A program made the position numbers and the translations under genes. Under the pieces are notes generated by a model. That model had not been told where the DNA came from. It did no database searches and saw nothing but the letters and a program-made list of their open reading frames with translations. This document shows, piece after piece, positions 8,487-19,224 of a stretch of 22,909 bases of DNA; position 1 is the first letter of the stretch, and every line of letters starts with the position of its first letter. Location of the stretch: contig JABUQX010056978.1 in NCBI GenBank assembly GCA_015478945.1, forward strand, positions 1 to 22,909, written 5' to 3'. Source of the DNA: Trachelipus rathkii (Eukaryota; Arthropoda; Malacostraca; Isopoda; Trachelipodidae).

Positions 8487-8748
8487 TAGCACCGGGCATA
8501 TTGTCTCACGCGCAACATGCCGGTGGTTCAACCAGAGAAGGCAGTAATTCATTACCTTCCTATAATATGTTCTTTCTTTAACATCTTATCTAATTGCCGA
8601 TTATTATGCAATATTTACCATCTAAATATAAAAGAACGACAGATAGGACAGGCTGGACACCTGGTGTGTCGCGTTGACGGAACTCGGTTGACTTTATAAG
8701 TGTTTCTTGAATCCAAGTTGTTTTGGCTTGGAGGATGGCTCAGTTGTA
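8487..8748 (+). repeat. tRNA-like repeat unit, 5'-truncated copy plus linker
   Basis: TAGCACCGGGCA at 8487 joins directly to the end of the inverted copy, so this copy has lost the A-box half. The B-box region survives at 8521-8539 (GGTGGTTCAACCAGAGAAG), two bases shorter than in the inverted copy. A tail and a linker follow. The linker (about 8602-8728) is the reverse complement of 8373-8486. The unit repeats after 262 bases. Confidence 0.65.
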
Positions 8749-8890
8749 TAGCACCGGGCAAATTGTCCTCACGCGCAACATCGGTCGTCAATCCAGAGAA
8801 GCAGTAATTCTTACCTTCTTATTATATGTTCTTCTTTAAACATCTTATCTAATTTGCGATTATTATGCATTATTTACCATCTAAATAGTA
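8729..8890 (+). repeat. tRNA-like repeat unit, full head
   Basis: GGAGGATGGCTCAGTTGTAT at 8731 begins a head with a clear A-box (TGGCTCAGTTGTATAGC). The B-box is decayed here (GTCGTCAATCC). TAGCACCGGGCA at 8749 is exactly 262 bases after the same string at 8487, and TTATGCA-TATTTACCATCTAAATA at the end is also 262 bases after its counterpart. The copy breaks off into a TA tract. Confidence 0.65.
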
Positions 8891-9055
8891 TTATTATATA
8901 TATATATAATATATATATACTATATATAATAATAAATAATATATACTATATATTATATATTATATATATATTATATATACATATATACTATATAGTATAT
9001 ATAGAATATATATATATATATATATATAAATATATATATATTTTATATATATAAT
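8885..9055. repeat. (TA)n tract
   Basis: Alternating TA sequence with interruptions. The tyrosine/isoleucine frame across it is an artefact. Confidence 0.85.
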
Positions 9056-9540
9056 CAGTTTAGCAAAACAAACAAAACAAAAACATTAGGATGTAATTAA
9101 ATTTTTAGACATGAAATTACCATAAATGTTAAACTTAAAGCAATTACCTGAATACGCGCTTCTTCCACGCTCTCAAGAAAAAAATACCTATTTAATTCCC
9201 TAAATTTTGGGGGAAGAGGAAAAAAATTACTACCTTATATTTTGCAGTTCCAAGTTGAAAAATAACTTTCCCCAGTAAATTACAAACAAGCTTGTCCAAA
9301 GCTTACTCCAGACTCCCAGATTAGTTCTCGGGGCAAAATAAGGTCTAATAAAAAACATAACAATTAAAAATCAAAAATTAATTTTTCTCTTGTTACCCAT
9401 TAGTCTGTTCTTTATTTCTTTTTTTTCTTTTACATTTCGGGAAAATAAGGTTAGAAAAGTATAATCTAAAAAATTAATGTTGAAGAATAGGTTAAAGTAT
9501 TTGCAAAATATTTATGCTTGCGGAAGCTACAAAACGACAG
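9056..9540. other. Complex AT-rich sequence, no gene established
   Basis: Mostly unremarkable. 9148-9171 on the minus strand has the form of a 24-base exon between a pyrimidine-rich AG and a GTAATT donor (see findings). The same bases resemble 10095-10119, so a repeat origin competes with that reading. Nothing else of note. Confidence 0.35.
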
Positions 9541-9684
9541 AAATATTATATATATATATAATATATATATATATATAAGTATATATTATTATATATATAC
9601 TATATATATATATAGTATATAGTGAGTATATATTTTATATATATACTATATATATAGATATAATATTATATAATAATATATATA

Positions 9685-9757
<73 letters not shown>

Positions 9758-9890
9758 GTATTTATATATATATAATATTCACTCATCTATAATTATATTT
9801 ATACTATGGTTTATAATATATATATAAATAGTTAATTATATAATTATATAAAAGTATATTTATTATATATTATATATAATATATATTTAC
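9541..9890. repeat. Long (TA)n tract
   Basis: Imperfect alternating TA sequence. Confidence 0.85.
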
Positions 9891-10394
9891 CATCTTCCAT
9901 ATGTACAACTGACGCCTTGTCAGTTGTGCTCCTTCTGACCTGAAACTCTTAATCCCGAATTACTCGTTAGGAAGAACTATTTTTGGCCTAATGGTTTCCG
10001 ATGCTGACAGTCGTTGATTTATTACACTCGGGTAGGGTTTCACCCTTTCAGTTGGAGCAGAAACTAGCATTTTCTTCCATTGGCCTTGAAACTCGTTCTT
10101 CCAGAGCTCTCAAGAAAATCGTGTTTCTAGGCTCATAAGATTTCAAGGCTGGTTCCAGAGTAGTACAAGCAGAAGGAAAGTTAAGAGGGCGGTTGCTTAG
10201 CAACTGTCGTCCGTAAATAGTATTATTATTGACATAAGGGGTTCCTTGCCCTTAATTACCAAGCGAAAAAGTCTCTCTTCATATGATCCGATGTTTTGCC
10301 TCTTCCAAACTCGTACTCAATTAGTTTAGTTCTTATTTGTATATTAACTTTACAGTCCAAATTATAATTTCTTTAAATTAAATAATCCGAAATG
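9891..10394. other. Complex sequence, no gene seen
   Basis: It contains a perfect 9-base inverted repeat ACAACTGAC / GTCAGTTGT (9905-9927) with a GCCTT loop, and a smaller one GTTGC-TTA-GCAAC at 10192-10204. 10083-10147 is a diverged copy of 6966-7035. There is no sustained frame on either strand. Confidence 0.4.
10083..10147 (+). repeat. Diverged repeat, copy 2
   Basis: Counterpart of 6966-7035. It shares the ordered blocks AAACTCG, CAGAGCTCT-CA, TTCTAGG and TCATA. The block TTCTTCCA-GCTCTCAAGAAAA is also found near 9160-9180. Confidence 0.4.
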
Positions 10395-10494
10395 TAGTAT
10401 ATATAATATAGTATAATATATACTACTCATATTTATATATATATATTATGATAATTAAAATATAGATATATATAATATATATATAATATATATT

Positions 10495-10536
<42 letters not shown>

Positions 10537-10713
10537 AAGTATATATATATAAGAAGAATATATATAGTAAGATATATATAGGTAATATATATATATATAT
10601 ATTTATATGTATATAATTATATATTATATATATATATATATATATATTAAGTACTTCAATATTTATTATATATATTATATATATATATATAGTATATATA
10701 TATATATATAAAT
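10395..10713. repeat. Long (TA)n tract
   Basis: Imperfect alternating TA sequence. Confidence 0.85.
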
Positions 10714-11364
10714 GTAAGTAGTGAAAGGAACTCGAGACTTCGGTTTCAACAGTAATTTGGATATAGTTTCAAAAAGCAGAAAAACTAATTTATTCTTTAA
10801 AAAAAAACAATATATTATTTAAAGTGTCTTGCCAGTTGCCAGTTGCCAGTGATAAAAAATAAGAAGAGGAAAATGAACTAACTGCTCAAAATTATTGAAA
10901 ATAGAGAAACATTGTGTGAATTCGCCAAATGATTCATAAGAACAAAGAGAAGCTCACTGCCTGAAATCTGAAATGAACATTATTCCCTTTGTAATGATAA
11001 CTTCATCGAAAGAACAAGAATAAAAATGTGTTATATTACATGAAATTATCAGAGAAGCAAGTTAGTACAATTAATCAAGGTAATATTACAATAGGAAGTT
11101 ATTCTGTGTAAAAACCTCAGAGAAGTCAACCGCGTTTTCTTGGGAGTCTAATAAAATTTAAAAATAGCAAAAAAAATCTGTAGAGAGTGTATATGTTATT
11201 TTTTTCTATTGTTTGTCTATAGTTTGTTTATTTATTCTCCACATTACTTTTTTCGTTTACTTTGTCTTTCTTTCCCGTGTTTGTTGGTATGAAAAGTGGA
11301 AAATAACTTAGGGTGTGACTAGAGTTCCCGCAAAGCGCATAAAATTTGTCCCGACAACGACCAA
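10714..11364. other. Complex AT-rich sequence, no gene seen
   Basis: TTGCCAG is repeated three times in tandem at about 10829-10849. Otherwise there is no sustained frame, no RNA gene and no convincing repeat. Confidence 0.4.
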
Positions 11365-11893
11365 GTCACTGATATATCACTATAGTATAATATACTAGTT
11401 AATATAGGTAATATATCTAGTATATTATATATATATCATATATATGAGTATATACGTAATATAATTATAAATCACTTATTAGTATATATATAAGAATTTA
11501 TATTATAGTATATATATTATATAGCTTTTCTGAAAGGGCTTATAAATGTTTACCTTGAGTTTAATATTAGTATATATATATATATATATATATATTACTA
11601 TAAATATTATATATACTAAAGACATATATGCATCATACATATATACTTTTATTAGTGAAAGTCATAATATATATATAATTATATAATATATAATACTATA
11701 TATATATAATATATAATAATTAATAGTATATATTATTAATAACTATATATTATGATATCTATATCTATATATATATATATTATAATAATATATAATAAAT
11801 ATATATATATATACTTAGTCATATATAAACTAAGTATATAATATATATATCATATATATATAGTATTATATATTGATATATATAGATATATGA
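11365..11893. repeat. Long (TA)n tract with a short complex insert
   Basis: Imperfect alternating TA sequence, with about 50 complex bases at 11524-11570. Confidence 0.8.
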
Positions 11894-12054
11894 TGCCTAG
11901 CAGTTCATTTCCTGCGTGAAGGTCATACTCTTACATCTGATTAACCATGATAATTAAAATAATAAATAGATAAGAAAGTGATCGGAAAAACAAACAGTAG
12001 GAAAGAGAAATAGTCAGAACGTTAAAAGGAAATTAAAGGAGAAGGTTTAGAGAA

Positions 12055-12232
12055 TTTAGGTTTTAGGTTTAAGACAGGTCTAGATAAAGGTTGGGTCATT
12101 CTCCTAGACGATTCAGAGATAAATATTGGGAGGATGTTGCATCTCTAAATCAGGTTAGGTTTAGGGTTTCTTTGAAAGGGGTTTTTAAAGTGATGGTATA
12201 TTTAAGAGAGAGTGGTTAGGTTTAGGTTTAGG
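12055..12232 (+). repeat. Degenerate TTTAGG/TTAGG telomere-like clusters
   Basis: Three clusters lie within 180 bases: TTTAGGTTTTAGGTTT at 12055-12070, GGTTAGGTTTAGGGTTT at 12153-12169 and GGTTAGGTTTAGGTTTAGG at 12214-12232. They resemble interstitial telomere-type repeats (TTAGG is the common arthropod unit, TTAGGG is common in other animals). The arrays are short and mixed, so chance or an unrelated minisatellite is possible. Confidence 0.35.
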
Positions 12233-12355
12233 CTCATAATGTCATTTTCCATCCACCCACGTGCTGAAGATATGAAGAAGACGGAGAGGTTATGTGTGAG
12301 TGATTGCGAATTTGAGGAAAGTTACATCTAATGAGTGAACTAATATGAACACCCG

Positions 12356-12625
12356 TTAATCACCAAGAATCAATTGCCGTTTCAGAGATAATTGGGATAA
12401 AACACTTGACACTGTAAGTACTGAGAGATATGGGTTTCTATTGGAGATTATATTAGATAGAGTCGAGAGAATTTTTTGCCAGGAAGTAGATATTTTAATA
12501 GATCTAATCAACTGAGTTAGGAGAAACAATATATGCACGAGTAGGAAATAATGAGTATTCTTTAATCCAACGATTAATAAAAAAGAAAAGCCAAAATCTG
12601 GAGAGGAAGAATAAAATCGACACAC
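12356..12625 (-). CDS. Candidate open frame, unrecognised
   Basis: An 89-codon minus-strand frame in non-simple, AT-rich sequence. It has a hydrophobic stretch near residues 13-39 (LLIVG...FLLVHILFLLTQLI), which could be a membrane segment or simply reflect AT-rich codons. No motif and no convincing splice sites are evident. Chance is the leading explanation. Confidence 0.12.
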   Translation of the reverse strand: MCRFYSSSPDFGFSFLLIVGLKNTHYFLLVHILFLLTQLIRSIKISTSWQKILSTLSNIISNRNPYLSVLTVSSVLSQLSLKRQLILGD

Positions 12626-14140
12626 AAACTTCCAAAAAATCTAATTAATAAAATATAAATGCGGAGAACAAAACAACATCATTAGAGCACACATAGGGAC
12701 AGAGTATCAACTTAAACCCTTCTTGACAATGAAACCACACCCGAGAGTAACAACCACGTTATAAACTGATAAGAAGAATACATACCCACGCTGTTAGGTT
12801 AAGTAATATTATTATATTAAATATAATTATAAAATCGCGCCCTGTTTATAGCTCAAAATCAAATGCTTGTAAAAATTTATTTTGTTAATCGCATAGAGCT
12901 ACAAGTTATAAGGAACCGTCCCAAACCCATTGAATCTTGAATGAAGAAACTGATTAGTTTGATCACAGGAACCCCTTGGCGGCCCTGCCTAAAAAGCGTT
13001 TGGAGGGTGAAGGTAGGATGGAATGGTTGTCCTTACACAACCAAAATATCCTAGGGATTTAAAAATAAGAAAATTGAAAACGCAAGAATAAAGTAATAAG
13101 TAGTAATCTTACCATTATGGCACCTGGTTACTCCACATGTACGTGATTAGAAAAGAAAAGAGAAAGCACGTACCCAAAAAACCAATATGGTCTATTAATA
13201 TGTTGGGCAAACCTAAGTTTAGATGACACATACCAAACTTTATTAAAGTAAGAATCAATAAACTTAGTGGAGAGAACCTTGTGCTATCAATGTACTAATA
13301 AATGAAAACTAAGTATAACTACTAATGAATAGAAACTAAGTATAACTACCAAAGAATGGAAACTAACTAACTAGCCATACCACTTCTAAGGATTGGTCCC
13401 CAAAATTCTAAAATTCCCCACGGGACATGTAGGTAATGAATATCAAAACAATGTGGAGTTACGATATTTGTTTATAAAATGTAATGAAAACGCAATGATA
13501 TATATAACAAGTGAGGCAGTCTTTTAACAACAATACGCTTACAGATCAGGTCCCAAAAGGCGCATCAATACTTCTATTAGGCGGGATAAGTAAGTCTACC
13601 AAACCACCTAAATCACCAACCTTTTCAAAATATGGTTACCTTCATATCCTCTAAGATGAGAAAAAGAATTTAAGGTATTTAGGGAATTGGTGGTCGGATA
13701 AGTGAGCTTATGTTTAATTAATATGAGAGGATAAAGCCATAAGTACTCTCAACCTAGGCTTCTCTGCGGAGCCGCAAAACATCCATATGTAGTGTGCCAT
13801 CGAAAATTGTAAATTAAATTGTTAAAATGTGAAATAAAAAATGAGAAAAATTTGTCTGTAAAAAAATAGAGTTTCCCACACTGAGTTAACAAGCCGAACA
13901 AAGGAGAAGAGAGTGGCCACTACTAGTCAGCTCGTAAAAGCCACAACACGAAAAAAAGTATTGGAGGCACAAAAAATCAAATAACAGATATATATAACCA
14001 TTGGAGACAACAGGGTGCGCGGTATCTACAACCTAAGAAGCTCCATATTATGCCTTCAATGTGAGTAATCCCAATAGTATAGTATACTCACGAGTATAAT
14101 TGGCGTTCTTCCGTCCCTCACAAAATACACATAAACATAT
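12626..14140. other. Complex AT-rich sequence, no gene seen
   Basis: Except for the 27-base tandem repeat at 13294-13374, nothing stands out. Frames are short on both strands, and no RNA gene or strong inverted repeat is visible. Composition is less AT-extreme than the neighbouring blocks, so this may be ordinary intergenic or intronic DNA. Confidence 0.4.
13294..13374 (+). repeat. Three tandem copies of a 27-base unit
   Basis: 13294-13320, 13321-13347 and 13348-13374 are adjacent 27-base copies of ACTAATGAATAGAAACTAAG followed by TATAACT. The first two differ at two positions and the third is more diverged. Confidence 0.85.
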
Positions 14141-15300
14141 ATATATACAATAAAACATACACAATATATATAAATACAATAAATAATATAAACTTAATTA
14201 GTAAATTAAATTATTTATATTTTTATTATATATATAAACACAATATCTAAATACACCCCAGACCATAGAAGTCTGAGGAACTAATTAATTATTTATATAT
14301 CCCTTAAATTATTTTATATATATCATAACCAACTCAATTAAGGGTAGTCTACTATACCCCGTTATATTACTATTCTTATCTTTCAAAATACTCATCACTC
14401 TGAGAAAAACACACGCCTAATGACTGATCTGTTGTCTGAGATATATTTTTTTGGATATAGTATCCTTTTCACAACGATTATCAAAAGTAAAAATAATTGA
14501 TTAATTAAATGAGCTTTATATCTTTCTGAGATTCGTGTCATGATATGGAGACGTGAGAGTTACACGTATATTCTATTCTACTCTAAACCTTAAAGTCTAT
14601 TTGCTGAAACTCCAACCCTCAACAAATCTAATATATTTTATAACTAATAATTAAATTATAATTAACCTATAGTAAATTATATATATAAATTAATAAAACT
14701 TTTATATATTATATATATATATATATATATATCAAAAAGAGAAGTTAAAACTAATTCATTACAGACCTATTATTTAATATATATATCACATAAAAAACAC
14801 TTTACATACCTAAAAAGTAAAAATAATAATATATTTATTCAAAACAACATACACCCATCCCTTTAAATGTATGGCGTGAAAGGTGTTGTTGTGTGGTTGG
14901 GTGATAGTGCAAATTACTTAGTCCCATAACATACATTTAATATAAAGACATTTCTATTCCAAGTTTTTTGATCTATCCGTGGTATATTATTTCCTGATTT
15001 AACATCAAACGTATCACTCACCCGGAGACATGCAATCAATACTTCGGGTAAGGAACGTACACCAAACCATGTATAACCATTCTTATCGGTATCCAGTTTT
15101 TTCGCAGTAAGATTTCAATTTATACTAACAATTTTCACCTTCCTAAACTATTCCCTAAACCTCAAAATCCTTTTAAATGCTTTATATCCCTATCCTTCGA
15201 AACATATTCTTCCTCCATGCGATACAAGAATGTAATTACGCAATATTTAAATAACGTGAAAGATATAAAAATAATTACAGACACTGTTGGCGAGTTTGAT
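14141..15300. other. AT-rich sequence with short TA runs, no gene seen
   Basis: Short (TA)n runs occur at 14140-14240 and 14698-14732. The rest is complex but unrecognised, with no frame of note. Confidence 0.4.
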
Positions 15301-15660
15301 TCGCCAATAAATCCCATAATATCATAATCAATAAATCAAAAATCAATAAATCAACATAAATCAATAAATAAAAATAAATAACATACATAAAAAAAATAAA
15401 TTGACATAATATAATGTAATAAATAATAATAATAATAATAATCTTAATTAATTTAATAATTAATAATAATAATAATAATATAATAAATAATAAAAATAAT
15501 AATAATAAATAATAAAATAATAATAATGACAGTTTAATAAGAATTAAATATATAATACTAATACATTCATAATAAATAAATAAAAAAATAATAAGTATTA
15601 TTATATATTAAAATTAATATAACAATAAAAAATAAAAAATGAATTAAAATTTAAATAATA
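15301..15660. repeat. AATCAATAA and AAT-type low-complexity block
   Basis: AATCAATAAATC-like units at 15326-15365 pass into AAT/AATA trinucleotide-type sequence. Confidence 0.75.
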
Positions 15661-15889
15661 ATATTTTAAATGTATGAATATGGGCCTATAATAAATGGTA
15701 AACATGAATTAAACATTAAGAGAAGACTTTAAAAGGCAGGTAATATAATGTTAACAGAAAGAAAAAAAAGAAAAGAGCAAATGATAGTACCTTACTCCAA
15801 TTTAAAAAATTAAGAAAAATAATATTAAAAAATAAATTAATATTTAAAATATCACTTGTGATAGACAAATAACAAAAAGAGAAAAATAT

Positions 15890-16262
15890 GAGCAAATAAA
15901 AATTAAAAAATAAGAAAAATAAAAAAATAATAAAAATATAAATAAGAAATATAAAAATAAATAAATATATAAAATAAAATAAAAAAAATAAAAAAAATAA
16001 AAAATAAATAAAAGTAAAAAAATAAAAAAATAAAAAAAAATAAAAAAAATAATAATAAAAATAACAAATAAAAAAAAAAAAAAAACAATAAAATAAAAAA
16101 AAAAATAATAAATAATATAAAAATAAAAAAAAAAAAAATAAAAAAAAAAAATAATAAAATTAAAAAATATAAAAAAAAAAAATATAAATAAAAAAAATAT
16201 AAATAAAAAAAAAATATAATATAAAAAAAAAATAAAAATAAAAAATAAAATAAATAAAAATT

Positions 16263-16295
<33 letters not shown>

Positions 16296-16305
16296 TAAAA
16301 TATAT
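15890..16305. repeat. A-rich (AAAT/A)n block
   Basis: About 400 bases of almost only A and T, strongly A-biased on the plus strand. It ends in a run of about 27 A residues near 16269-16295. The phenylalanine-rich minus-strand frame at 15903-16322 is an artefact of this block. Confidence 0.9.
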
Positions 16306-16429
16306 ATAGGGTAATAAAACAATAATGTATAGAATATATATAAATTTATAAGTAAATATATTATTATATATATAGATATACTATATATAATATATAATAA
16401 ATTATTTATTTTATGAAATATATATAATA

Positions 16430-16575
16430 TAATTTTATTATTTAATATTTATTAATATTTATTTAATTTTTTATTATTTTTTATTTTTTTTTTATTTTTT
16501 TATTTTATTTATATTTTTTTTTTATATTTTATTATTTATATTTTTTTTAATTATTTATTTTTAATTTATATTTCT
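16430..16575. repeat. T-rich (TTTA)n block, opposite bias
   Basis: T-biased low-complexity sequence lies 125 bases after the A-rich block. The two blocks are therefore in inverted orientation and could pair. Confidence 0.8.
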
Positions 16576-16589
16576 ATTTATAAATTTAA

Positions 16590-16860
16590 TATGAGACTGA
16601 GGATCGGAGGACGATAATTAAATAAAAATGAAATTAATAACGGGACCGGAATGACTGGAATTCTGAAAAGGCGTGGTTAGATGACGATTAATAGTAAATT
16701 TTTTGAAACGATGACCTGTATGCCGATGACGATAGACCCGATGACCCCGAATTATTATTTGAAAAAAATATATTAATATTATATATTAATTTTTTCTCTC
16801 TCTTTCTTCTTTCTCTCATCTCTCGGTAACCGATCTTTCTCTGCGCGCTTCTTATTTATT
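16590..16860. other. GC-richer island with repeated CGATGAC motifs
   Basis: An isolated complex segment in extreme AT sequence. GATGAC recurs at 16680, 16710, 16725 and 16740, three of these close together within about 37 bases and preceded by C. A pyrimidine-rich stretch (16792-16850) with the palindrome TCGGTAACCGA (16823-16833) follows. There is no frame. Confidence 0.4.
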
Positions 16861-17866
16861 AATATTATTAAGTATTATTATAGTATTATATTAATATTAT
16901 TATTTATATATAATATATATAAGTATCTATTATATATTAAAATATTATTGTATTTATATATTATTAATATTCTATTAAATAATAATAAAATATAATATTT
17001 ATACAAAAAATCCTATAGACAGGGGGAATCAGGGGTTTTCAAACCATCCGAAATATTTAAGCGTCAAAGAATTTTTTATGACTTTTCCTATTAAGTCTAC
17101 CATTTAATTTTTCATAATAATAAATATTAATAAAATAATAATATAATATAAAATAAATAATTAATAAATATAAGTTAAATAATAATAAATATATAATTAT
17201 ATATTAATTATTATAATAATTTTTTATTATAATAAATTTTTACATATAAATTATAAAAATAATAATAATATTAAATTAATAATTATAATATAAATATATA
17301 ATAATATAATATATTCATTTATTAATAATTTAAATAATATTAATTTTAGAAATTATATATTGGTATATTTTATTTATAAAATATTCAAATTATTATTTTT
17401 AAATATTTCCTCCATTATTATTATTTAATCCTTACTTAATATTAAACTAATTATTAAGTTATAAATTATTATTATTATTATTAATTATAATTTAATTATG
17501 AATTATTATATATATTATTCCAATTATTATAATAATATAGAAATAGTACTTGTTGTAATCCAATTAAAAAATTTTTATATATGATATCGCTTAATCTAAA
17601 TTTATCTTGATGGATTGATACCCCTAGATTCCCTCCCAGAGTATTTTAACCCAGCCTATAGTAAATATAATATATTAAATATATAAATATATTAATATAT
17701 AGTAATAATAACCAATATAAATTTATTTAAATTTTAAATAAAATGAGAATCCTTTAATCCATTTGATATAAGATAATAAATTAATAAATTCAATATCAAA
17801 GTATTAATAATAAACTAATAAACTGTTAAAAAATAAATTATTATAGAGAGAGATAGAGAGAGAAAA
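16861..17866. other. Extreme AT-rich low-complexity sequence
   Basis: AT sequence without long alternating TA arrays and rich in AAT/ATT-type words. A short complex part lies at 17010-17110 and another at 17585-17660. No gene is seen. Confidence 0.6.
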
Positions 17867-18172
17867 ATGGAAGAGAAGAAGAAGATAACTTTTTACATAT
17901 GTGTTTTAATTTATAACATTATTATGAGTTTTATTACTCAAAATAATCTTAGATTCAATACGTTACAAAGTTCAGAGTCTATCGGCATCTTGAGAGAATC
18001 AAGATTCTGTCCAAATATTTTAAATATTTTATTATTCAAGTACTGCAGTACAGAGTCAGTCGAGGGCAAGATACGGAACCATTCCATAAATCGGGTTACC
18101 ATATCATATATGGATATTTTAGTATTCTATTCTCCTACGTCATTATTTAACTCTGACAACTACTACTTATGA
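17867..18172 (+). CDS. Candidate open frame, unrecognised
   Basis: A 101-codon frame starts at the ATG at 17867, just after a GA-rich stretch (17845-17866). It begins MEEKKK and then runs into a hydrophobic stretch (ITFYICVLIYNIIMSFI), giving a basic-then-hydrophobic start reminiscent of a signal anchor. The remainder has no motif. AT-rich codon use makes the hydrophobicity unremarkable. Most likely a chance frame. Confidence 0.15.
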   Translation: MEEKKKITFYICVLIYNIIMSFITQNNLRFNTLQSSESIGILRESRFCPNILNILLFKYCSTESVEGKIRNHSINRVTISYMDILVFYSPTSLFNSDNYYL

Positions 18173-19133
18173 TACCTTTGAGGATCCAAGAGAAGAAAAA
18201 AAAAAAATACTAATGTTCTTTATTAATTATAATATTGTATTTTTATTAATTAAAGTATATAATAACTAAGGCTAAGAAAATTATATTTCCCAGAATTACA
18301 ATTATGTTTTAATTTTATTTTACCCTATATAAAAATTGAGTTTATATAAGATATATAGTATATATATTATTATTATATATAGTATATTATATATTTATAA
18401 TATATATTTTGTAGTAATAGTATTAGATAATAATAATAATATTATAGATATATATACTATTATAGTTTTTATGAGATCTAAAATCATAATGGCTTCTCCA
18501 GTTATTTGTAGTAGATAATATAATAATAATATATGAGTCAGAGTTAATATACGGATAATTATATTATTATGATTAAAATAAATTATTTATAAACATTAAT
18601 TATATCTATTAGCTCAATATTCAACAAAAAAGGCTAAATATAAAGTGAGAACTGGGAGTTTAAAAGCATAGTTTTATATATTAAATTCGAGAGAGCTGAT
18701 TTCGAGAATTTAAGATGTCAGTCAGTGAACAATACTGAATACAGTTTTACTCTTCATGAATATAATGATATTTATTATTATAATATAAACGAATAACTTA
18801 TTAATTAATTATAATCCTTCTTTAAGGATTTATTATTTATGAATATCATATATCGATTATTATTTACTATTTACTTATTATTTTTTATATTATATTATCT
18901 TTTTTATTTTCAATTAATTATCATTTTATAATAAATTATATTTATTCTCTTTTTCTTAAAGATAATTTTTATTTCTAATCTGTTTTATTATCATTAGTTA
19001 TCGTTATCATTAGTACTAAAGGAATATGATGTGATTATCAGTTTCTTTCAACCTTAGACATTAATATATATTATTATTTATTGTTTCAATATTTATTTTT
19101 TTCTCATATTCAAAAGAAGTATTTTGTTTCAAG
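18173..19133. other. AT-rich sequence, no gene seen
   Basis: Short TA-type stretches occur (18335-18410). The sequence is otherwise complex AT-rich DNA with no sustained frame. Confidence 0.4.
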
Positions 19134-19224
19134 GCTATGAACAACAGGACTGCCAAAAGAAGACGATTCCCAATCTCGAATGGCTACAATAAAAGTGAAT
19201 TGGAAAATAATGAGTACTGGGAAG
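19134..19224 (+). CDS. Candidate coding exon
   Basis: The segment follows a pyrimidine-containing stretch ending TTTGTTTCAAG (acceptor-like) and ends GAAG before GTATGT, a near-ideal splice donor at 19225. An ATG at 19137 opens a frame that encodes MNNRTAKRRRFPISNGYNKS and nine more residues before the donor, rich in charged and polar residues. Composition is distinctly less AT-biased than the surrounding DNA. The basic cluster KRRR could be a nuclear-type or cleavage-type signal. If translated past the donor the frame stops at 19316. It may be a first or internal exon. The partner exons were not found and the product is not recognised. Confidence 0.3.

Noticed and set aside
8517..8699. 60-codon plus-strand frame
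   Set aside because: It lies inside the tRNA-like repeat and linker; no coding evidence.
8854..9054. 66-codon tyrosine/isoleucine frame
   Set aside because: It runs through a TA tract, where stops are scarce in some phases; not a protein.
13294..13374. CRISPR array
   Set aside because: The 27-base copies are directly adjacent with no spacers, in a eukaryotic-type context.
15903..16322. 139-codon phenylalanine/leucine-rich minus-strand frame, the longest in the window
   Set aside because: It lies entirely in the A-rich low-complexity block, so its openness is compositional.
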